Below are positions 44,831-54,351 of a stretch of 64,000 bases of DNA, piece by piece (position 1 is the stretch's first letter; every line of letters starts with the position of its first letter). Both the position numbers and the translations under genes were made by a program. Origin of the DNA: Micromonospora pallida (lineage in GTDB: Bacteria; Actinomycetota; Actinomycetes; Mycobacteriales; Micromonosporaceae); assembly GCF_900090325.1 (NCBI RefSeq), contig NZ_FMHW01000002.1, forward strand, positions 4,775,001 through 4,839,000, read 5' to 3'. The notes beneath the pieces were generated by a model that was not told where the DNA came from, ran no database searches, and worked only from the letters and a program-made list of their open reading frames with translations.

Positions 44831-45535
44831 TTACCGCGTTCGGTGTCTTCGGGTGGCCGCGAGCACTGCCGCGACAGCCGGCGACAGTCCGGCCGCGTCG
44901 AGTGTCCGGCCAACCGCCGCCAGGGTGGCCCCGGTGGTGAGGATGTCGTCGAGCAGCACCACCGTTCCGGCCGGGTCGACCGGGCCGACCGGTGGCCAGG
45001 CCCGTAGCCGGAACGCCGAGGCCGCCGCAGCCGCCCGACCGGCGCTGTCCAGCCCCACCGAGTCCGGGCGGGGCAGCGCCCGCACCGGTCGCCGTACCCG
45101 CACCGGCCAACCCGCCCGGCGCAGCCGGTCGGCGGCGTGCCGGGCCAGCCGTCCAAGGTGGTCGCCGTAGCGGGCCCGCGCCGCCGCGGCCGTGTCCGGC
45201 ACCGGCACCAGCAGCACCGGCCGGACCTCGCCGACCGCCGCCGCCACCACCTCGGCCAACAACCCGCCCAGCGGCCGGGCCAGCCCGTGCCGGCCCCGCT
45301 CCTTGTACGCCAGCAGCGCCTCCCGCAGCGCCCCGTCGTACGGGCCGAGGGCGACGCAGGGCGGCAGGCCGACCGGGGCGGGGTCGGGGCGTACCGACGC
45401 CGGTCGCAGGCCGCCCAGCGTGGCGACACAGTCGGCGCAGAAGCCGTGCCGCAGCCGGGCACCCCGCGTCCGGCAGCCGGCGCACTCCACCGGCAGCACC
45501 AGGTCGGCGAGGTCTGCCCAGAGGCCGCCCGGCAT
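44831..45535 (-). CDS. comF: ComF-family phosphoribosyltransferase
   Basis: 234 aa from ATG 45535, 5 bp after the lpqB stop. N-terminal Cys pairs (LPVECAGCRTRG and HGFCADCVA) form a zinc ribbon. The PRPP-binding loop VVLLDDILTTGATLAAVGRTL (about residue 193) is complete. ComF proteins help DNA uptake in other bacteria; here the role is unproven. Last gene of the mtrA-mtrB-lpqB run, as Rv3242c follows lpqB in mycobacteria. Confidence 0.92.
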   Translation of the reverse strand: MPGGLWADLADLVLPVECAGCRTRGARLRHGFCADCVATLGGLRPASVRPDPAPVGLPPCVALGPYDGALREALLAYKERGRHGLARPLGGLLAEVVAAAVGEVRPVLLVPVPDTAAAARARYGDHLGRLARHAADRLRRAGWPVRVRRPVRALPRPDSVGLDSAGRAAAAASAFRLRAWPPVGPVDPAGTVVLLDDILTTGATLAAVGRTLDAAGLSPAVAAVLAATRRHRTR

Positions 45536-45540
45536 GCGGA

Positions 45541-47370
45541 TCAGTAGAGGAAGAACGGGACGGTCGGGCTGCCCGGCGGGGCGTCCGAGTCCACCGGCTC
45601 GACCCCCTGGACCTGCTCCCGCAGGATCTGGGTGTACGGCGATCCGGCCCAGGCCACCCGGTTCGCCTCGTACATCACCGGGCTGCGGGTGAACGGGACG
45701 ACCAGATTGGCCGGGTAGGCGGCCAGGTGGGTGACCTTCGCGCCGAGGTCGGTCCGGAGCGCGACCTCCCCGGTCCCGTCCACGCTGATCTCGTAGACCG
45801 CCGGCTGGCCCCGGGTGCCGGCCACGACGAGTCGGGACTCCTCGACCCAGTCGATCGCGGTGAGCGCGGTCAGGGAGGTGGGCACCTGGCGGGTCGGGCC
45901 GACGCTGACGCCGCCCCCGTCCACGCTCACCGCCGCCACGTACAGCCGACCGTTGACGACCAGCGCGATCCGACGCCCGTCCAGCGCGGCGGCGACCGCG
46001 GTGACCGGGCCGGGCACGATCAGCGGCAGCGGAGTGAGCTGGCCGTCGGTGCCGAAGCGGTAGAGCCGGCCGTCGGCGACCACCAGCCCGTGCGCGCCCC
46101 GGGTGTCCGAGGTCTTCAGCCACACCGGCCTGCCGATCGAGGCGTACGACGCCGCGCTGCGGGCGGCGACCCGTACCGGGGCCTTCCCGCTGCCCACGGA
46201 GAGGCGCTGGCGCCGACCGTCGGCCAGCACCAGGGCGGCGAGGATCCGATCGCCGGCCCGGCTGAGCGCGGCGGAGAGGACGTCGCGGTTGTCCTCCCCG
46301 GCGATGGGGTCGGTGCCGCTGGTCTCGCCGACGAACGCCAGCGGACGCACCGACCCGTCGTACACGCAGAACCGCTGTGGGTCCTGGCGGACCAGGTACG
46401 CGGCGTGCGTGAGCCGGTGCTGGTCGGCGCTGGGAATCTTCCGGCGGGTCTGGTTGCGGACCTTCACCTCGAGCGGGCCGGTGATGTCCGGCAGCGACCA
46501 GGCGAGCTGGGTGACGAGCCGGTCGAGCTTGGCGTCGTCCTCGCCCGACATGGCGATGTCGATCTCCCACCGACCGTCGGTCTCGGTGGCGTTGTTGATC
46601 AGTTGGGCACCGTCGGGCAGCCGGGTGACGGTCGGGGTGAGCCACTCCGACGGGCCGTCGGTGAGCCAGCCGACCACCTCGGTGACCCGTCGTTCCTTCG
46701 GCACGGCGAGAGGAAGATACCGCTGGTCCGGGACGAGCCGGGTCTGGTCGGCGCTCCAGAAGTAGATCGTCGAGGACTGGTAGAACTCCTGGAGCGCCTG
46801 GTCGCTGAGGAGCAGCGTGCTCGGTGGGTCGACGAGGTAGTAGCCGGCGTCCTCGTCCCCCGAGCCGGCCGGCGCGGCGCCACGCAGGTCGAACCGGTAC
46901 TCGGTCTCGGTCGCCACCGGAGGCGCGAGCGTGCCGTTGGCCCGGAGCAGCCCGACCTGCTGCACGGTGACCCGGACCGAGAAGGTGGCCTCCTCGCCGC
47001 TGGTGCCCCGTGGGTTGACCGTGGTCACCGGCTCGTCGAGCAGGCGGACCACGTTCACCGCGAAGTCGCTGCCCTGCTTGGGCTGGAGGCGGTCGCGGTC
47101 CTCGGGCGCGACGTACTGCAACACCCGCTCGTACGCCCGGTTCGGCTCGCCGGCCGGGGCGGAGAGGAAGTTACGGATGAACGCGGCGGAGTCGCTGCCG
47201 CTGGCACCCCGCGCCGGCGGTTCACGGTTGCGGCCGTTGACCGATCCGGCCTCCCCGACCGGTCCCGGGCCGTCCACCCGCACCTCGGAGAACTGCGGTA
47301 TGCCGCAGCCGGCCAGCCCGGCGCCCACCAGCACCCCGGTGAGCAGGGCCGCCACCAGCCGCCGGTTCAC
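45541..47370 (-). CDS. lpqB: lipoprotein LpqB
   Basis: 609 aa from a GTG at 47370 overlapping the mtrB stop (GTGA). Lipoprotein signal with lipobox GLAGC near residue 22. Then a GerMN-type part (about 50-250, AFIRNFLSAPAGEPNRAYERVLQYVAPEDRDRLQPKQG, VPKERRVTEVVGWLTDGP) and a beta-propeller-like C-terminal half (RPLAFVGETSGTDPIAGEDNRDVLSAALSR, VWLKTSDTRGAHGLVVADGRLYRFG). LpqB binds the extracellular side of MtrB and modulates the MtrAB signal. Confidence 0.93.
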   Translation of the reverse strand: MNRRLVAALLTGVLVGAGLAGCGIPQFSEVRVDGPGPVGEAGSVNGRNREPPARGASGSDSAAFIRNFLSAPAGEPNRAYERVLQYVAPEDRDRLQPKQGSDFAVNVVRLLDEPVTTVNPRGTSGEEATFSVRVTVQQVGLLRANGTLAPPVATETEYRFDLRGAAPAGSGDEDAGYYLVDPPSTLLLSDQALQEFYQSSTIYFWSADQTRLVPDQRYLPLAVPKERRVTEVVGWLTDGPSEWLTPTVTRLPDGAQLINNATETDGRWEIDIAMSGEDDAKLDRLVTQLAWSLPDITGPLEVKVRNQTRRKIPSADQHRLTHAAYLVRQDPQRFCVYDGSVRPLAFVGETSGTDPIAGEDNRDVLSAALSRAGDRILAALVLADGRRQRLSVGSGKAPVRVAARSAASYASIGRPVWLKTSDTRGAHGLVVADGRLYRFGTDGQLTPLPLIVPGPVTAVAAALDGRRIALVVNGRLYVAAVSVDGGGVSVGPTRQVPTSLTALTAIDWVEESRLVVAGTRGQPAVYEISVDGTGEVALRTDLGAKVTHLAAYPANLVVPFTRSPVMYEANRVAWAGSPYTQILREQVQGVEPVDSDAPPGSPTVPFFLY

Positions 47371-49121
47371 GGGCCGACCTCGGTCCGCTCGCCGTCGCCC
47401 GCCGGGCCGATCGCCAACGCCCCGCCAGGCCCGGGACCGATCGCCAGCAGCTCCCCGTCCCGGGGGCCGCCGAAGGGCAGGGTGGCGTCGGCGGGGACCA
47501 GCCGCAGCGGCGAGGTGGTCAATCGGTCCCCGGCCCGGGCCGGCAGGGTGAGCCGGAACTGCGCGCCCTGGCCCGGCGCACCCCATGCCTCCAGCCAGCC
47601 GCCGTGCAGCCGGGCGTCCTCCAGGCTGATGGAGAGGCCGAGCCCGGTGCCCCCGGTCTGTCGGGCACGGGACGGGTCGGCCCGCCAGAACCGGTTGAAC
47701 ACCAGTTTCTCCTCCCCCGGCTTCAGCCCCACCCCGTGGTCGCGTACGGTCACCGCCACGGCGGTCTCGTCCACGCCGAGGGTGATCCGGACCGGCCGGC
47801 CCTCGCCGTGCTCGACCGCGTTGCCGACCAGGTTGCGCAGCACCCGCTCCACCCGGCGCGGGTCCACCTCGGCGATCACCGGGGTGCTCGGCACGTTCAG
47901 TTCCAGCGGGACCCCGATCCGCTCGGCGAGGCTGCCGAGCCGGTCGGCCACCCGCTGCACCACCGGCACCAGGTCGGTCGGCTCGGCGTCGAGCATGGCG
48001 AAGCCGGCGTCGAAGCGGCTGATCTCGAGCAGATCGGTGAGGAGTTCCTCGAACCGGTCCAGCTCGGCCTGGAGCAGCTCGGCGCTGCGGGCCACCGCCG
48101 GGTCGAACCCGTCCCGCTCGGCGAAGATCAGATCAGCCGCCATCCGGACCGTGGTCAACGGGGTACGCAGCTCGTGCGAGACGTCGGAGGTGAACCGGCG
48201 TTGGATCCGGGACATCTCCTCCAGCCGCAGGATCTGCCGCTGGAGGTTGGTCGCCATCTGGTTGAACGAGGCGGCGAGCAGGGCCAGGTCGTCCTCGCCG
48301 TTGACGGTCATCCGCTGGTCGAGCAGGCCGGCGGAGAGGCGCTGGGCGGTCCGGGCCGCCGCCCGGACGGGGCTGACCACCAGCCGGGTCACCAGGGCGG
48401 CCAGCAGCCCGAGAAGGAGCACCAGCGCGACCCCGGTGGCGACCACGGTGGCCCGCGCGTCGCCGGCCGTGTCGGCCTGCCGGGTCAGCGGTACGAGGTA
48501 GTACAGCTCGACCTGGCCGAACCGGGTCGGCACGGGTGAGCCGTACACCAGGTAGGTGGCCCGGTCGCCGGTCAACTGCCCGGTCCGGATCTGGTGGGCG
48601 ACCTGGCCGTCCGCGACGGCGGCCCGCAGCTCCGGGCTGATCAGGGGCAGCACGTCCACGTCGGGCGAGGTGCGCGACTTCAGCACCCCGGAGTGCTGGT
48701 CGGCGGTGATGGCGACCACCACCCCGCCGGTCTGCGCCGGGTCGCCCCCACCGGCCAGGTAGTTGACCGTGCCGTCCAGGGTCTCCTGGAGCTTCGCCTC
48801 CTGCGGCTGGCTGAACACTCGGAACTGCTTCTCGGAGTACTCCCGCCCGCTGGTGAGCCGCAGCAGCACGTCGGTCTCGGCGTTCTCCAGCAGGATGCCG
48901 GTGATCTTGTCGGCGATCAGGTACGCGAACCCGCCGACCAGCAGGCTGGACGCGACGAGTGTGATAGTGACCACACGGACCTGGAGCGAACGTCGCCAGG
49001 TCTGCCGCAGGCCGGCGGTGACCCGGCCGGACCATCCGACCAGGGCGTGCCAGAAGGCCCACACGGTGTGAAACCGGTGGGCCCCGGATGCCGGCTCGGC
49101 GAAGATGGGAGAGTCACGCAC
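47367..49121 (-). CDS. mtrB: two-component sensor histidine kinase MtrB
   Basis: 584 aa from a GTG at 49121 with GGGGAG upstream. Two membrane helices (about 48-71 and 224-248) flank an extracellular sensor of about 150 residues. HAMP about 248-302. HisKA with phospho-acceptor H316 in FTSDVSHELRTPL. HATPase with RNLVGNAVEHG, DHGVGL and GGTGLGLSI. It senses envelope or osmotic state with LpqB and phosphorylates MtrA. Overlaps lpqB and follows mtrA after 13 bp. Confidence 0.96.
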   Translation of the reverse strand: MRDSPIFAEPASGAHRFHTVWAFWHALVGWSGRVTAGLRQTWRRSLQVRVVTITLVASSLLVGGFAYLIADKITGILLENAETDVLLRLTSGREYSEKQFRVFSQPQEAKLQETLDGTVNYLAGGGDPAQTGGVVVAITADQHSGVLKSRTSPDVDVLPLISPELRAAVADGQVAHQIRTGQLTGDRATYLVYGSPVPTRFGQVELYYLVPLTRQADTAGDARATVVATGVALVLLLGLLAALVTRLVVSPVRAAARTAQRLSAGLLDQRMTVNGEDDLALLAASFNQMATNLQRQILRLEEMSRIQRRFTSDVSHELRTPLTTVRMAADLIFAERDGFDPAVARSAELLQAELDRFEELLTDLLEISRFDAGFAMLDAEPTDLVPVVQRVADRLGSLAERIGVPLELNVPSTPVIAEVDPRRVERVLRNLVGNAVEHGEGRPVRITLGVDETAVAVTVRDHGVGLKPGEEKLVFNRFWRADPSRARQTGGTGLGLSISLEDARLHGGWLEAWGAPGQGAQFRLTLPARAGDRLTTSPLRLVPADATLPFGGPRDGELLAIGPGPGGALAIGPAGDGERTEVGP

Positions 49122-49134
49122 AGTGCTCCCCAGG

Positions 49135-49824
49135 CTATCCCGTACCCGCCTTGTAGCCCACGCCCCGCACGGTCAGGATGATTTCCGGTCGCTCCGGATC
49201 CGGCTCGATCTTGGCCCGCAGGCGCTGGACGTGCACGTTCACCAGTCGGGTGTCCGCCGCGTGCCGGTACCCCCAGACCTGCTCCAGCAGGACCTCGCGG
49301 GTGAACACCTGACGCGGCTTGCGGGCCAGCGCCACCAGCAGGTCGAACTCCAGCGGGGTGAGCTTGACCTCGTCGCCGTTGCGACTGACCGTGTGCGCCG
49401 GCACGTCGATGGTGATCTGGTTGTCCGGCGGGCCGATGCTGAGCATCTCCGGCGCGGCGTCCTCACCCCGACGCAACCGGGCCCGCACCCGGGCCACCAG
49501 TTCCTTGGGCTTGAACGGCTTGACCACGTAGTCGTCCGCCCCGGACTCCAACCCGAGCACGACGTCGACGGTGTCGCTCTTGGCGGTCAGCATGACGATC
49601 GGCACACCCGACTCGCCCCGGATCGCACGGGCCACGTCGATGCCGCTCATCCCCGGCAGCATCAGGTCGAGCAGGACGATGTCGGGCCGGTTCTCCCGGA
49701 AGGCGGCCAGGGCTCGCTCCCCGTCGGCGACGAAGGAGGGCTGGAACCCCTCGTTGCGCAGCACGATGCCGAGCATCTCGGCCAGCGCAGGGTCGTCGTC
49801 GACCACCAGTACCCGTGCTCTCAT
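49135..49824 (-). CDS. mtrA: response regulator MtrA
   Basis: 229 aa from ATG 49824. Receiver with acidic pocket VVDDD (7-11), phospho-acceptor D53 (LLDLMLPGMSG) and K103-type VVKPFKPKELVAR. OmpR/PhoB winged helix at about 130-225 (KLTPLEFDLLVALARKPRQVFTREVLLEQVWGYRHAADTRLVNVHVQRLRAKIE). Controls cell-wall, division and development genes in actinobacteria. First gene of the mtrA-mtrB-lpqB-comF operon. Confidence 0.97.
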   Translation of the reverse strand: MRARVLVVDDDPALAEMLGIVLRNEGFQPSFVADGERALAAFRENRPDIVLLDLMLPGMSGIDVARAIRGESGVPIVMLTAKSDTVDVVLGLESGADDYVVKPFKPKELVARVRARLRRGEDAAPEMLSIGPPDNQITIDVPAHTVSRNGDEVKLTPLEFDLLVALARKPRQVFTREVLLEQVWGYRHAADTRLVNVHVQRLRAKIEPDPERPEIILTVRGVGYKAGTG

Positions 49825-49999
49825 GGGATTAATATTCCATCCCCGTTCGTCATCGTGGGACCTCGGTGTCACCGCCGCGGTGTCTGCGCCGGCAAGCTTG
49901 CCACAGAAAACCAGCGATGAGCAGGGTCCGCCACCCGGACGAGGCCGGTGGCGGAGCGCCCCACCCATCGGGTGGCACTACGACAGGAGGGACCGACAT

Positions 50000-50152
50000 A
50001 TGCGTGGCTTCGGCCCGTGGCTGGCCGTGCTGGCGGTCGTCCTGCTGCTCAGCGCGCTACGGATGCGCGCACTCGCGGCGGCGGTCTCGATCGGCTGGCT
50101 GGTGTGGTGCGTGTGGACCTGGATCCGGGCGGCGACCCGACGCGACGGCTGA
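50000..50152 (+). CDS. 50-aa membrane protein
   Basis: Starts at ATG 50000 with AGGAGGGAC upstream. MRGFGPWLAVLAVVLLLSAL, then AAAVSIGWLVWCVWTWIRAATRR, gives two short hydrophobic helices separated by a basic turn. No known family. Convergent with ahcY, divergent from mtrA. The strong Shine-Dalgarno makes it a likely real gene. Confidence 0.65.
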   Translation: MRGFGPWLAVLAVVLLLSALRMRALAAAVSIGWLVWCVWTWIRAATRRDG

Positions 50153-50230
50153 GCCGCCGCGCCCGGACGGAGGGCGGTCCCCCGCCCGTCGTGACCGGCC
50201 CCGGTCGTGGCGTCCGACCCCGGATGCGGC

Positions 50231-50264
50231 GGACCGGGCCGGCGGGACACCGCCGGCCCGGTCC
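50231..50264 (-). terminator. ahcY terminator
   Basis: GGACCGGGCCGGCGG and CCGCCGGCCCGGTCC make a perfect 15-bp stem with a GACA loop, 10 bp past the ahcY stop. Confidence 0.8.
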
Positions 50265-50273
50265 CGTCGCGGC

Positions 50274-51770
50274 TCAGTAGCGGTAGTGCTCCGGCTTGAA
50301 CGGCCCCTCGGTGGAGACGCCGAGGTAGGCGGCCTGCTCCTTGGTGAGGGTGCTCAGCTTGGCGCCGAGCGCGTCCAGGTGCAGCCGGGCGACCTTCTCG
50401 TCGAGGTGCTTCGGCAGGACGTAGACGCCGATCGGGTACTCGTCGGTCTTGGTGTAGAGCTCGATCTGCGCGATGGTCTGGTTGGCGAACGAGTTCGACA
50501 TGACGAAGCTCGGGTGCCCGGTGGCGTTGCCCAGGTTCAGCAGCCGCCCCTCGGAGAGCACGATGATCGCGTGGCCGTCGTCGAACCGCCAGACGTCGAC
50601 CTGCGGCTTGATGTTCTCCCGGGTGACGTCCGAGCGCCGGGCCAGACCGGCCATGTCGATCTCGTTGTCGAAGTGACCGATGTTGCCGACGATGGCCTGG
50701 TGCTTCATCCGGGCCATGTGCTCGTTGGTGATGACGTCGAAGCAGCCGGTGGCGGTGATGAAGATGTCCGCCTGCTCCACCACGTCGTCGAGGGTGGCGA
50801 CCTGGTAGCCGTCCATCGCCGCCTGGAGGGCGCAGATCGGGTCGACCTCGGTCACCACGACCCGGGCGCCCTGGCCGCGCAGCGACTCGGCGCAGCCCTT
50901 GCCCACGTCGCCGTAGCCGAGCACGACGGCCATCTTGCCGCCGATCAGCACGTCGGTGGCCCGGTTGATGCCGTCGATGAGCGAGTGCCGGCAGCCGTAC
51001 TTGTTGTCGAACTTGCTCTTGGTCACCGAGTCGTTGACGTTGATGGCCGGGAAGAGGAGCTTGCCGTCCCGGTGCATCTCGTAGAGGCGGTGCACGCCGG
51101 TGGTGGTCTCCTCGGTCACGCCCTTGATGCCGGCGGCGATCCGGGTCCAGCGCTGACCGTCCTCGGCGAGCGAGCGGTGCAGCACGCCGAGGATGACCGC
51201 GAACTCCTCGGAGTCGGCAGACTCGACCGGGGGCACCACGCCGGCCTTCTCGAACTCGACACCCTTGTGGACGAGCAGGGTGGCGTCACCGCCGTCGTCG
51301 AGGATCATGTTCGGCCCCTGGCCGTCCGGCCAGGCCAGCACCTGCTCGGTGCACCACCAGTACTCTTCGAGGGTCTCGCCCTTCCAGGCATACACCGGGA
51401 CGCCGGCCGGGGCCTCCGGGGTGCCCTCCGGGCCGACCACGATGGCCGCCGCGGCGTGGTCCTGGGTGGAGAAGATGTTGCACGACGCCCAGCGCACCTG
51501 CGCGCCCAGCGCGACCAGGGTCTCGATCAGCACCGCCGTCTGGATGGTCATGTGCAGCGAGCCGGTGATCCGCGCCCCGCGCAGCGGCTGCGCCTCGGCG
51601 AACTCACGGCGGATCGCCATCAGGCCGGGCATCTCGTGCTCGGCGAGGCGGATCTCCTTACGCCCGAACTCGGCGAGCGCCAGATCCGCCACCTTGAAGT
51701 CGCCCTCGGCAAGGGTGCGCGGCCGGGCCTCGGACGGCGCACTGCTGGACGCCGGGAGGGTGCTGGTCAT
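50274..51770 (-). CDS. ahcY: S-adenosylhomocysteine hydrolase
   Basis: 498 aa from ATG 51770 with AGGAGC upstream. Signatures: [64 protein letters not shown], and the NAD-binding [15 protein letters not shown]. The C-terminal KPEHYRY is standard. It splits SAH to homocysteine and adenosine, relieving inhibition of methyltransferases. The order ahcY then mtrAB is shared with mycobacteria (sahH). A structured leader lies upstream. Confidence 0.96.
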   Translation of the reverse strand: MTSTLPASSSAPSEARPRTLAEGDFKVADLALAEFGRKEIRLAEHEMPGLMAIRREFAEAQPLRGARITGSLHMTIQTAVLIETLVALGAQVRWASCNIFSTQDHAAAAIVVGPEGTPEAPAGVPVYAWKGETLEEYWWCTEQVLAWPDGQGPNMILDDGGDATLLVHKGVEFEKAGVVPPVESADSEEFAVILGVLHRSLAEDGQRWTRIAAGIKGVTEETTTGVHRLYEMHRDGKLLFPAINVNDSVTKSKFDNKYGCRHSLIDGINRATDVLIGGKMAVVLGYGDVGKGCAESLRGQGARVVVTEVDPICALQAAMDGYQVATLDDVVEQADIFITATGCFDVITNEHMARMKHQAIVGNIGHFDNEIDMAGLARRSDVTRENIKPQVDVWRFDDGHAIIVLSEGRLLNLGNATGHPSFVMSNSFANQTIAQIELYTKTDEYPIGVYVLPKHLDEKVARLHLDALGAKLSTLTKEQAAYLGVSTEGPFKPEHYRY

Positions 51771-52113
51771 GGAAGCTCCTGTCGGAACGAGATCTGTGGG
51801 CGGCTCACCACATTACGCGAGACAGCGCGCGGGGCGGTCGAGCACAGACGGAGATTCCGTCCAGCATCGGCCGCCCCGCGCATCCCCCCGGTTTGGTTCC
51901 CCGCCCGTTCTCGGACCTGCGTCGCGGTAACGGTGCGTACCCATAGGTTCACATCCCCGAGCCTGGCACGTCAAGCATTTCTGGAATATCCGGCATGCGT
52001 GTTGCGTCGCTTTCGACCCTATTCGCCAGATGTCCCCGGTTGACCGTTCCAGGCCGGGACCAGCGCCGGCCAACTAGGGCGTCCGCGCAGGTCAGCGGCG
52101 GCCGGCTACAGCG
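51771..52113. other. ahcY leader and promoter region, no gene
   Basis: 343 bp between ahcY and manA. It holds the hairpin at 51825-51881 and the presumed ahcY promoter. Towards manA there are repeated GCCGGC-type short palindromes but no clear terminator. No coding frame is supported. Confidence 0.5.
51825..51881 (-). promoter_or_regulatory. strong hairpin in the ahcY 5' leader
   Basis: GCGCGGGGCGGTCGA (51827-51841) pairs with TCGGCCGCCCCGCGC (51867-51881) with one non-Watson-Crick position. An inner GACGGA/TCCGTC stem lies at 51847-51861. In the leader RNA this forms a long arm 55-110 nt before the ATG. It does not show the conserved core of the SAH riboswitch. Confidence 0.5.
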
Positions 52114-53277
52114 TCAGCGCAGGCCGGCGGCGGCCACGAAAACCTCACCCGGGCCCGAGACCAGCAGCGGACCCGCCCCGGCGGTGCCGATCGCCGCCTC
52201 GCCGCACCGCAGCGTCACCCGGCCCGCGTCATCGCCCACGGTGACCGTTCCCGCCACGCACAGGGTCACTCTGGGCCCCGGAACGGGCAGCCGCACCTCC
52301 GGGTCACCCGCCGTCCCGACGACCCGGTAGAGCACGAAATCATCGACCGGAACCGGCCACGTCAGCACACCCGGTACGACCGGCCGAGCGGCGACCACCG
52401 GATCGTCGAGGACCTCGAACCGGAGGATCCGCAGCAACTCCACCGGATCGACATGCTTCGGGGTGAGCCCGCAGCGCAGCACGTTGTCGCTCGCCGCCAT
52501 CAACTCCACCCCGCTACCCCGCAGGTAGGCGTGCAGGTTGCCGGCCGGCATCCAGATCGCCTCACCGGGCGCCAGCCACACGTGGTGCAGCAGCAGCGCC
52601 ACCAGCACGCCCGGGTCGTCCGGGTAGCGGGCGGCCAGTTCGCGGACCAACGCCGCGTCCGGCCCGGCGATCTCCGCCCCCACCACCGCGGCGACCAGTC
52701 CGGCCCGGTCCGCCACCGGCCAGTCGAGCAGCAGCCGGACCGCCTCCCGCAGTCCCGACCCGCCGGACCGCAGGGCGGTCACCACCGGCGCCAACGCCGG
52801 TACGCCGAACCCGGCGAGCGCCGCCGCCGAGACCGCCGGGTCACGGAACCCGCAGAGCGCCTCGAACGGGGTGAGCGCCACCAGCAACTCGGGCTTGTGG
52901 TGCGGGTCCACGTAGTTGCGATGCCCGTCGGTGCGGGCCCCGTCGGCGGCGAACCCGGCCCGCGCCTGCTCGGCGTCCGGATGGACCTGGAGGCTCAACG
53001 GAGCCTCGGCGGCCAACACCTTGAACAGGAACGGCAGCCGGGGACCGAACCGGTCGAGCACCTCCGCGCCGAGCCAGTGGTCGGGATCGGCGGCGAGCAG
53101 GTCGAGCAGGCTCACCCGCGCGCCGTCCCGATCCACCGTCGCCGGAGCAGCCGGGTGCGCGCCCAGCCACAACTCCGCCTCCGGCCCGTCGCTGGGCACC
53201 GGACGCCCCTGGAGCTCCGCGATCGCCGACCGGGAGCCCCAGGCGTAGTCCCGGATCGGTCCGTACAGCAGTTCCAT
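52114..53277 (-). CDS. manA: mannose-6-phosphate isomerase, class I
   Basis: 387 aa, ATG 53277, 2 bp after the CDF transporter stop. Type I PMI signatures: LYGPIRDYAWGS, EAELWLGAHP, LPFLFKVLAAEAPLSLQVHPD, DPHHKPELLVALTPFEALCGFR, LLHHVWLAPGEAIWMPAGNLHAYLRGSGVELMAASDNVLRCGLTPKHVD. The metal ligands (Q-x-H, the Glu of KPE and the later His) are present. Interconverts fructose-6-P and mannose-6-P for GDP-mannose, phosphatidylinositol mannosides and glycans. Last gene of the phosphomannose operon. Confidence 0.95.
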   Translation of the reverse strand: MELLYGPIRDYAWGSRSAIAELQGRPVPSDGPEAELWLGAHPAAPATVDRDGARVSLLDLLAADPDHWLGAEVLDRFGPRLPFLFKVLAAEAPLSLQVHPDAEQARAGFAADGARTDGHRNYVDPHHKPELLVALTPFEALCGFRDPAVSAAALAGFGVPALAPVVTALRSGGSGLREAVRLLLDWPVADRAGLVAAVVGAEIAGPDAALVRELAARYPDDPGVLVALLLHHVWLAPGEAIWMPAGNLHAYLRGSGVELMAASDNVLRCGLTPKHVDPVELLRILRFEVLDDPVVAARPVVPGVLTWPVPVDDFVLYRVVGTAGDPEVRLPVPGPRVTLCVAGTVTVGDDAGRVTLRCGEAAIGTAGAGPLLVSGPGEVFVAAAGLR

Positions 53278-53279
53278 GC

Positions 53280-54284
53280 TCAGTGCCCGGGCTCCCCGCC
53301 GTCCGTGCCCCTGCCGGGTATCACGGCGCCCTCACCGGCCGTCGCGACATCGGCATCGGCTCGCGCCTTGGCCGCGGAGTAGATGTCCGGCTCCAGGTAG
53401 ATCACCCGGGCCACGGGCAGCGCCGTACGGATCCGCGCCTCCACCGCGTTGATCCCCTCGGCGATCCGGTCGGCCGACTCGCCCGACGGGACGGCAATCT
53501 TCGCCGCCACCAGCAGCTCCTCCGGGCCGAGGTAGAGGGTCTTCATGTGGATGATCCGCTCCACCTCGGGCCCCTCGGTGATGGCCCGCTCGATCCGCGC
53601 CACGTCGTCGGCCTCGGCCCCCTCACCCAGCAGCAGACTCTTGGTCTCGATCGCCAGCACCACCGCGATGGTGACCAGCAGGACGCCGATCGCCGCGGTG
53701 CCGGCGGCGTCCCACTCGCCGTTGCCGGTGATCAGGGTCATCCCGACGCCGATCAGCGCGAGCACCAGGCCGACCAGCGCGCCGAGGTCCTCCAGGAGCA
53801 CCACCGGCAACTCCGGGGCCTTGGCCCGCCGGATGAACTGCGCCCAGGTCGCCTTCCCCCGGACGTGGTTGGACTCCACGATCGCGGTCCGGAACGAGAA
53901 GGACTCCATGATGATCGCCAGAACCAGGACGGTCACCGGCACCCACTGCCACTCGTGAATGCCTTCCTTCTCGTGCCACTTGTGGTACGCCTCGTACAGC
54001 GCGAACAGGCCACCGACGCTGAACAGCACGATCGACACGATGAACGCGTAGACGTAGCGCTCCCGGCCGTACCCGAAGGGGTGCTGCGGGGTTGCCTCCC
54101 GCTTCGCCCGACGGCCGCCGAGCAGCAGCAACCCCTGGTTGCCGGAGTCGGCGACCGAGTGGATCGACTCGGCCAGCATCGACGACGAACCGGTCAGCAG
54201 GAACGCGACGAACTTGGTCACCGCGATGCCGACGTTGGCCAGCAGCGCGGCGACGATCGCCCTGGTCCCGCCGCCGGCGCTCAC
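53280..54284 (-). CDS. cation diffusion facilitator transporter
   Basis: 334 aa from a GTG at 54284. Six membrane spans. Site-A motif in SMLAESIHSVADSGNQGLLLLG (an H-x-x-x-D pair) and a matching D-x-x-x-D-type LLEDLGALVGLVLALIGVG. The C-terminal cytosolic domain (about 225-310) has the CDF ferredoxin-like fold. The HPFGYGRERYVYAFIVSI segment is typical. Exports Zn2+, Fe2+ or Mn2+; which one is not clear. It lies between the SIS isomerase and manA, an unusual passenger in the mannose operon. Confidence 0.88.
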   Translation of the reverse strand: MSAGGGTRAIVAALLANVGIAVTKFVAFLLTGSSSMLAESIHSVADSGNQGLLLLGGRRAKREATPQHPFGYGRERYVYAFIVSIVLFSVGGLFALYEAYHKWHEKEGIHEWQWVPVTVLVLAIIMESFSFRTAIVESNHVRGKATWAQFIRRAKAPELPVVLLEDLGALVGLVLALIGVGMTLITGNGEWDAAGTAAIGVLLVTIAVVLAIETKSLLLGEGAEADDVARIERAITEGPEVERIIHMKTLYLGPEELLVAAKIAVPSGESADRIAEGINAVEARIRTALPVARVIYLEPDIYSAAKARADADVATAGEGAVIPGRGTDGGEPGH

Positions 54285-54351
54285 GCCGCCGCTCCGGCCG
54301 GTGTCGTCGTCGGGTACGGCACGGGTGTGCCGAGCCGGGGGGTCGACTCGC

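Noticed and set aside
44992..48501. 1169-codon plus-strand frame over comF-lpqB-mtrB
   Set aside because: Antisense to three well-supported genes, very rich in Arg, Pro and Gly, no domain.
51771..51960. SAH riboswitch before ahcY
   Set aside because: The hairpin is clear, but the conserved SAH-riboswitch core sequence is not seen, so only a structured leader is reported.
49866..52043. 725-codon plus-strand frame over ahcY
   Set aside because: Antisense shadow of ahcY, with no ribosome-binding site.
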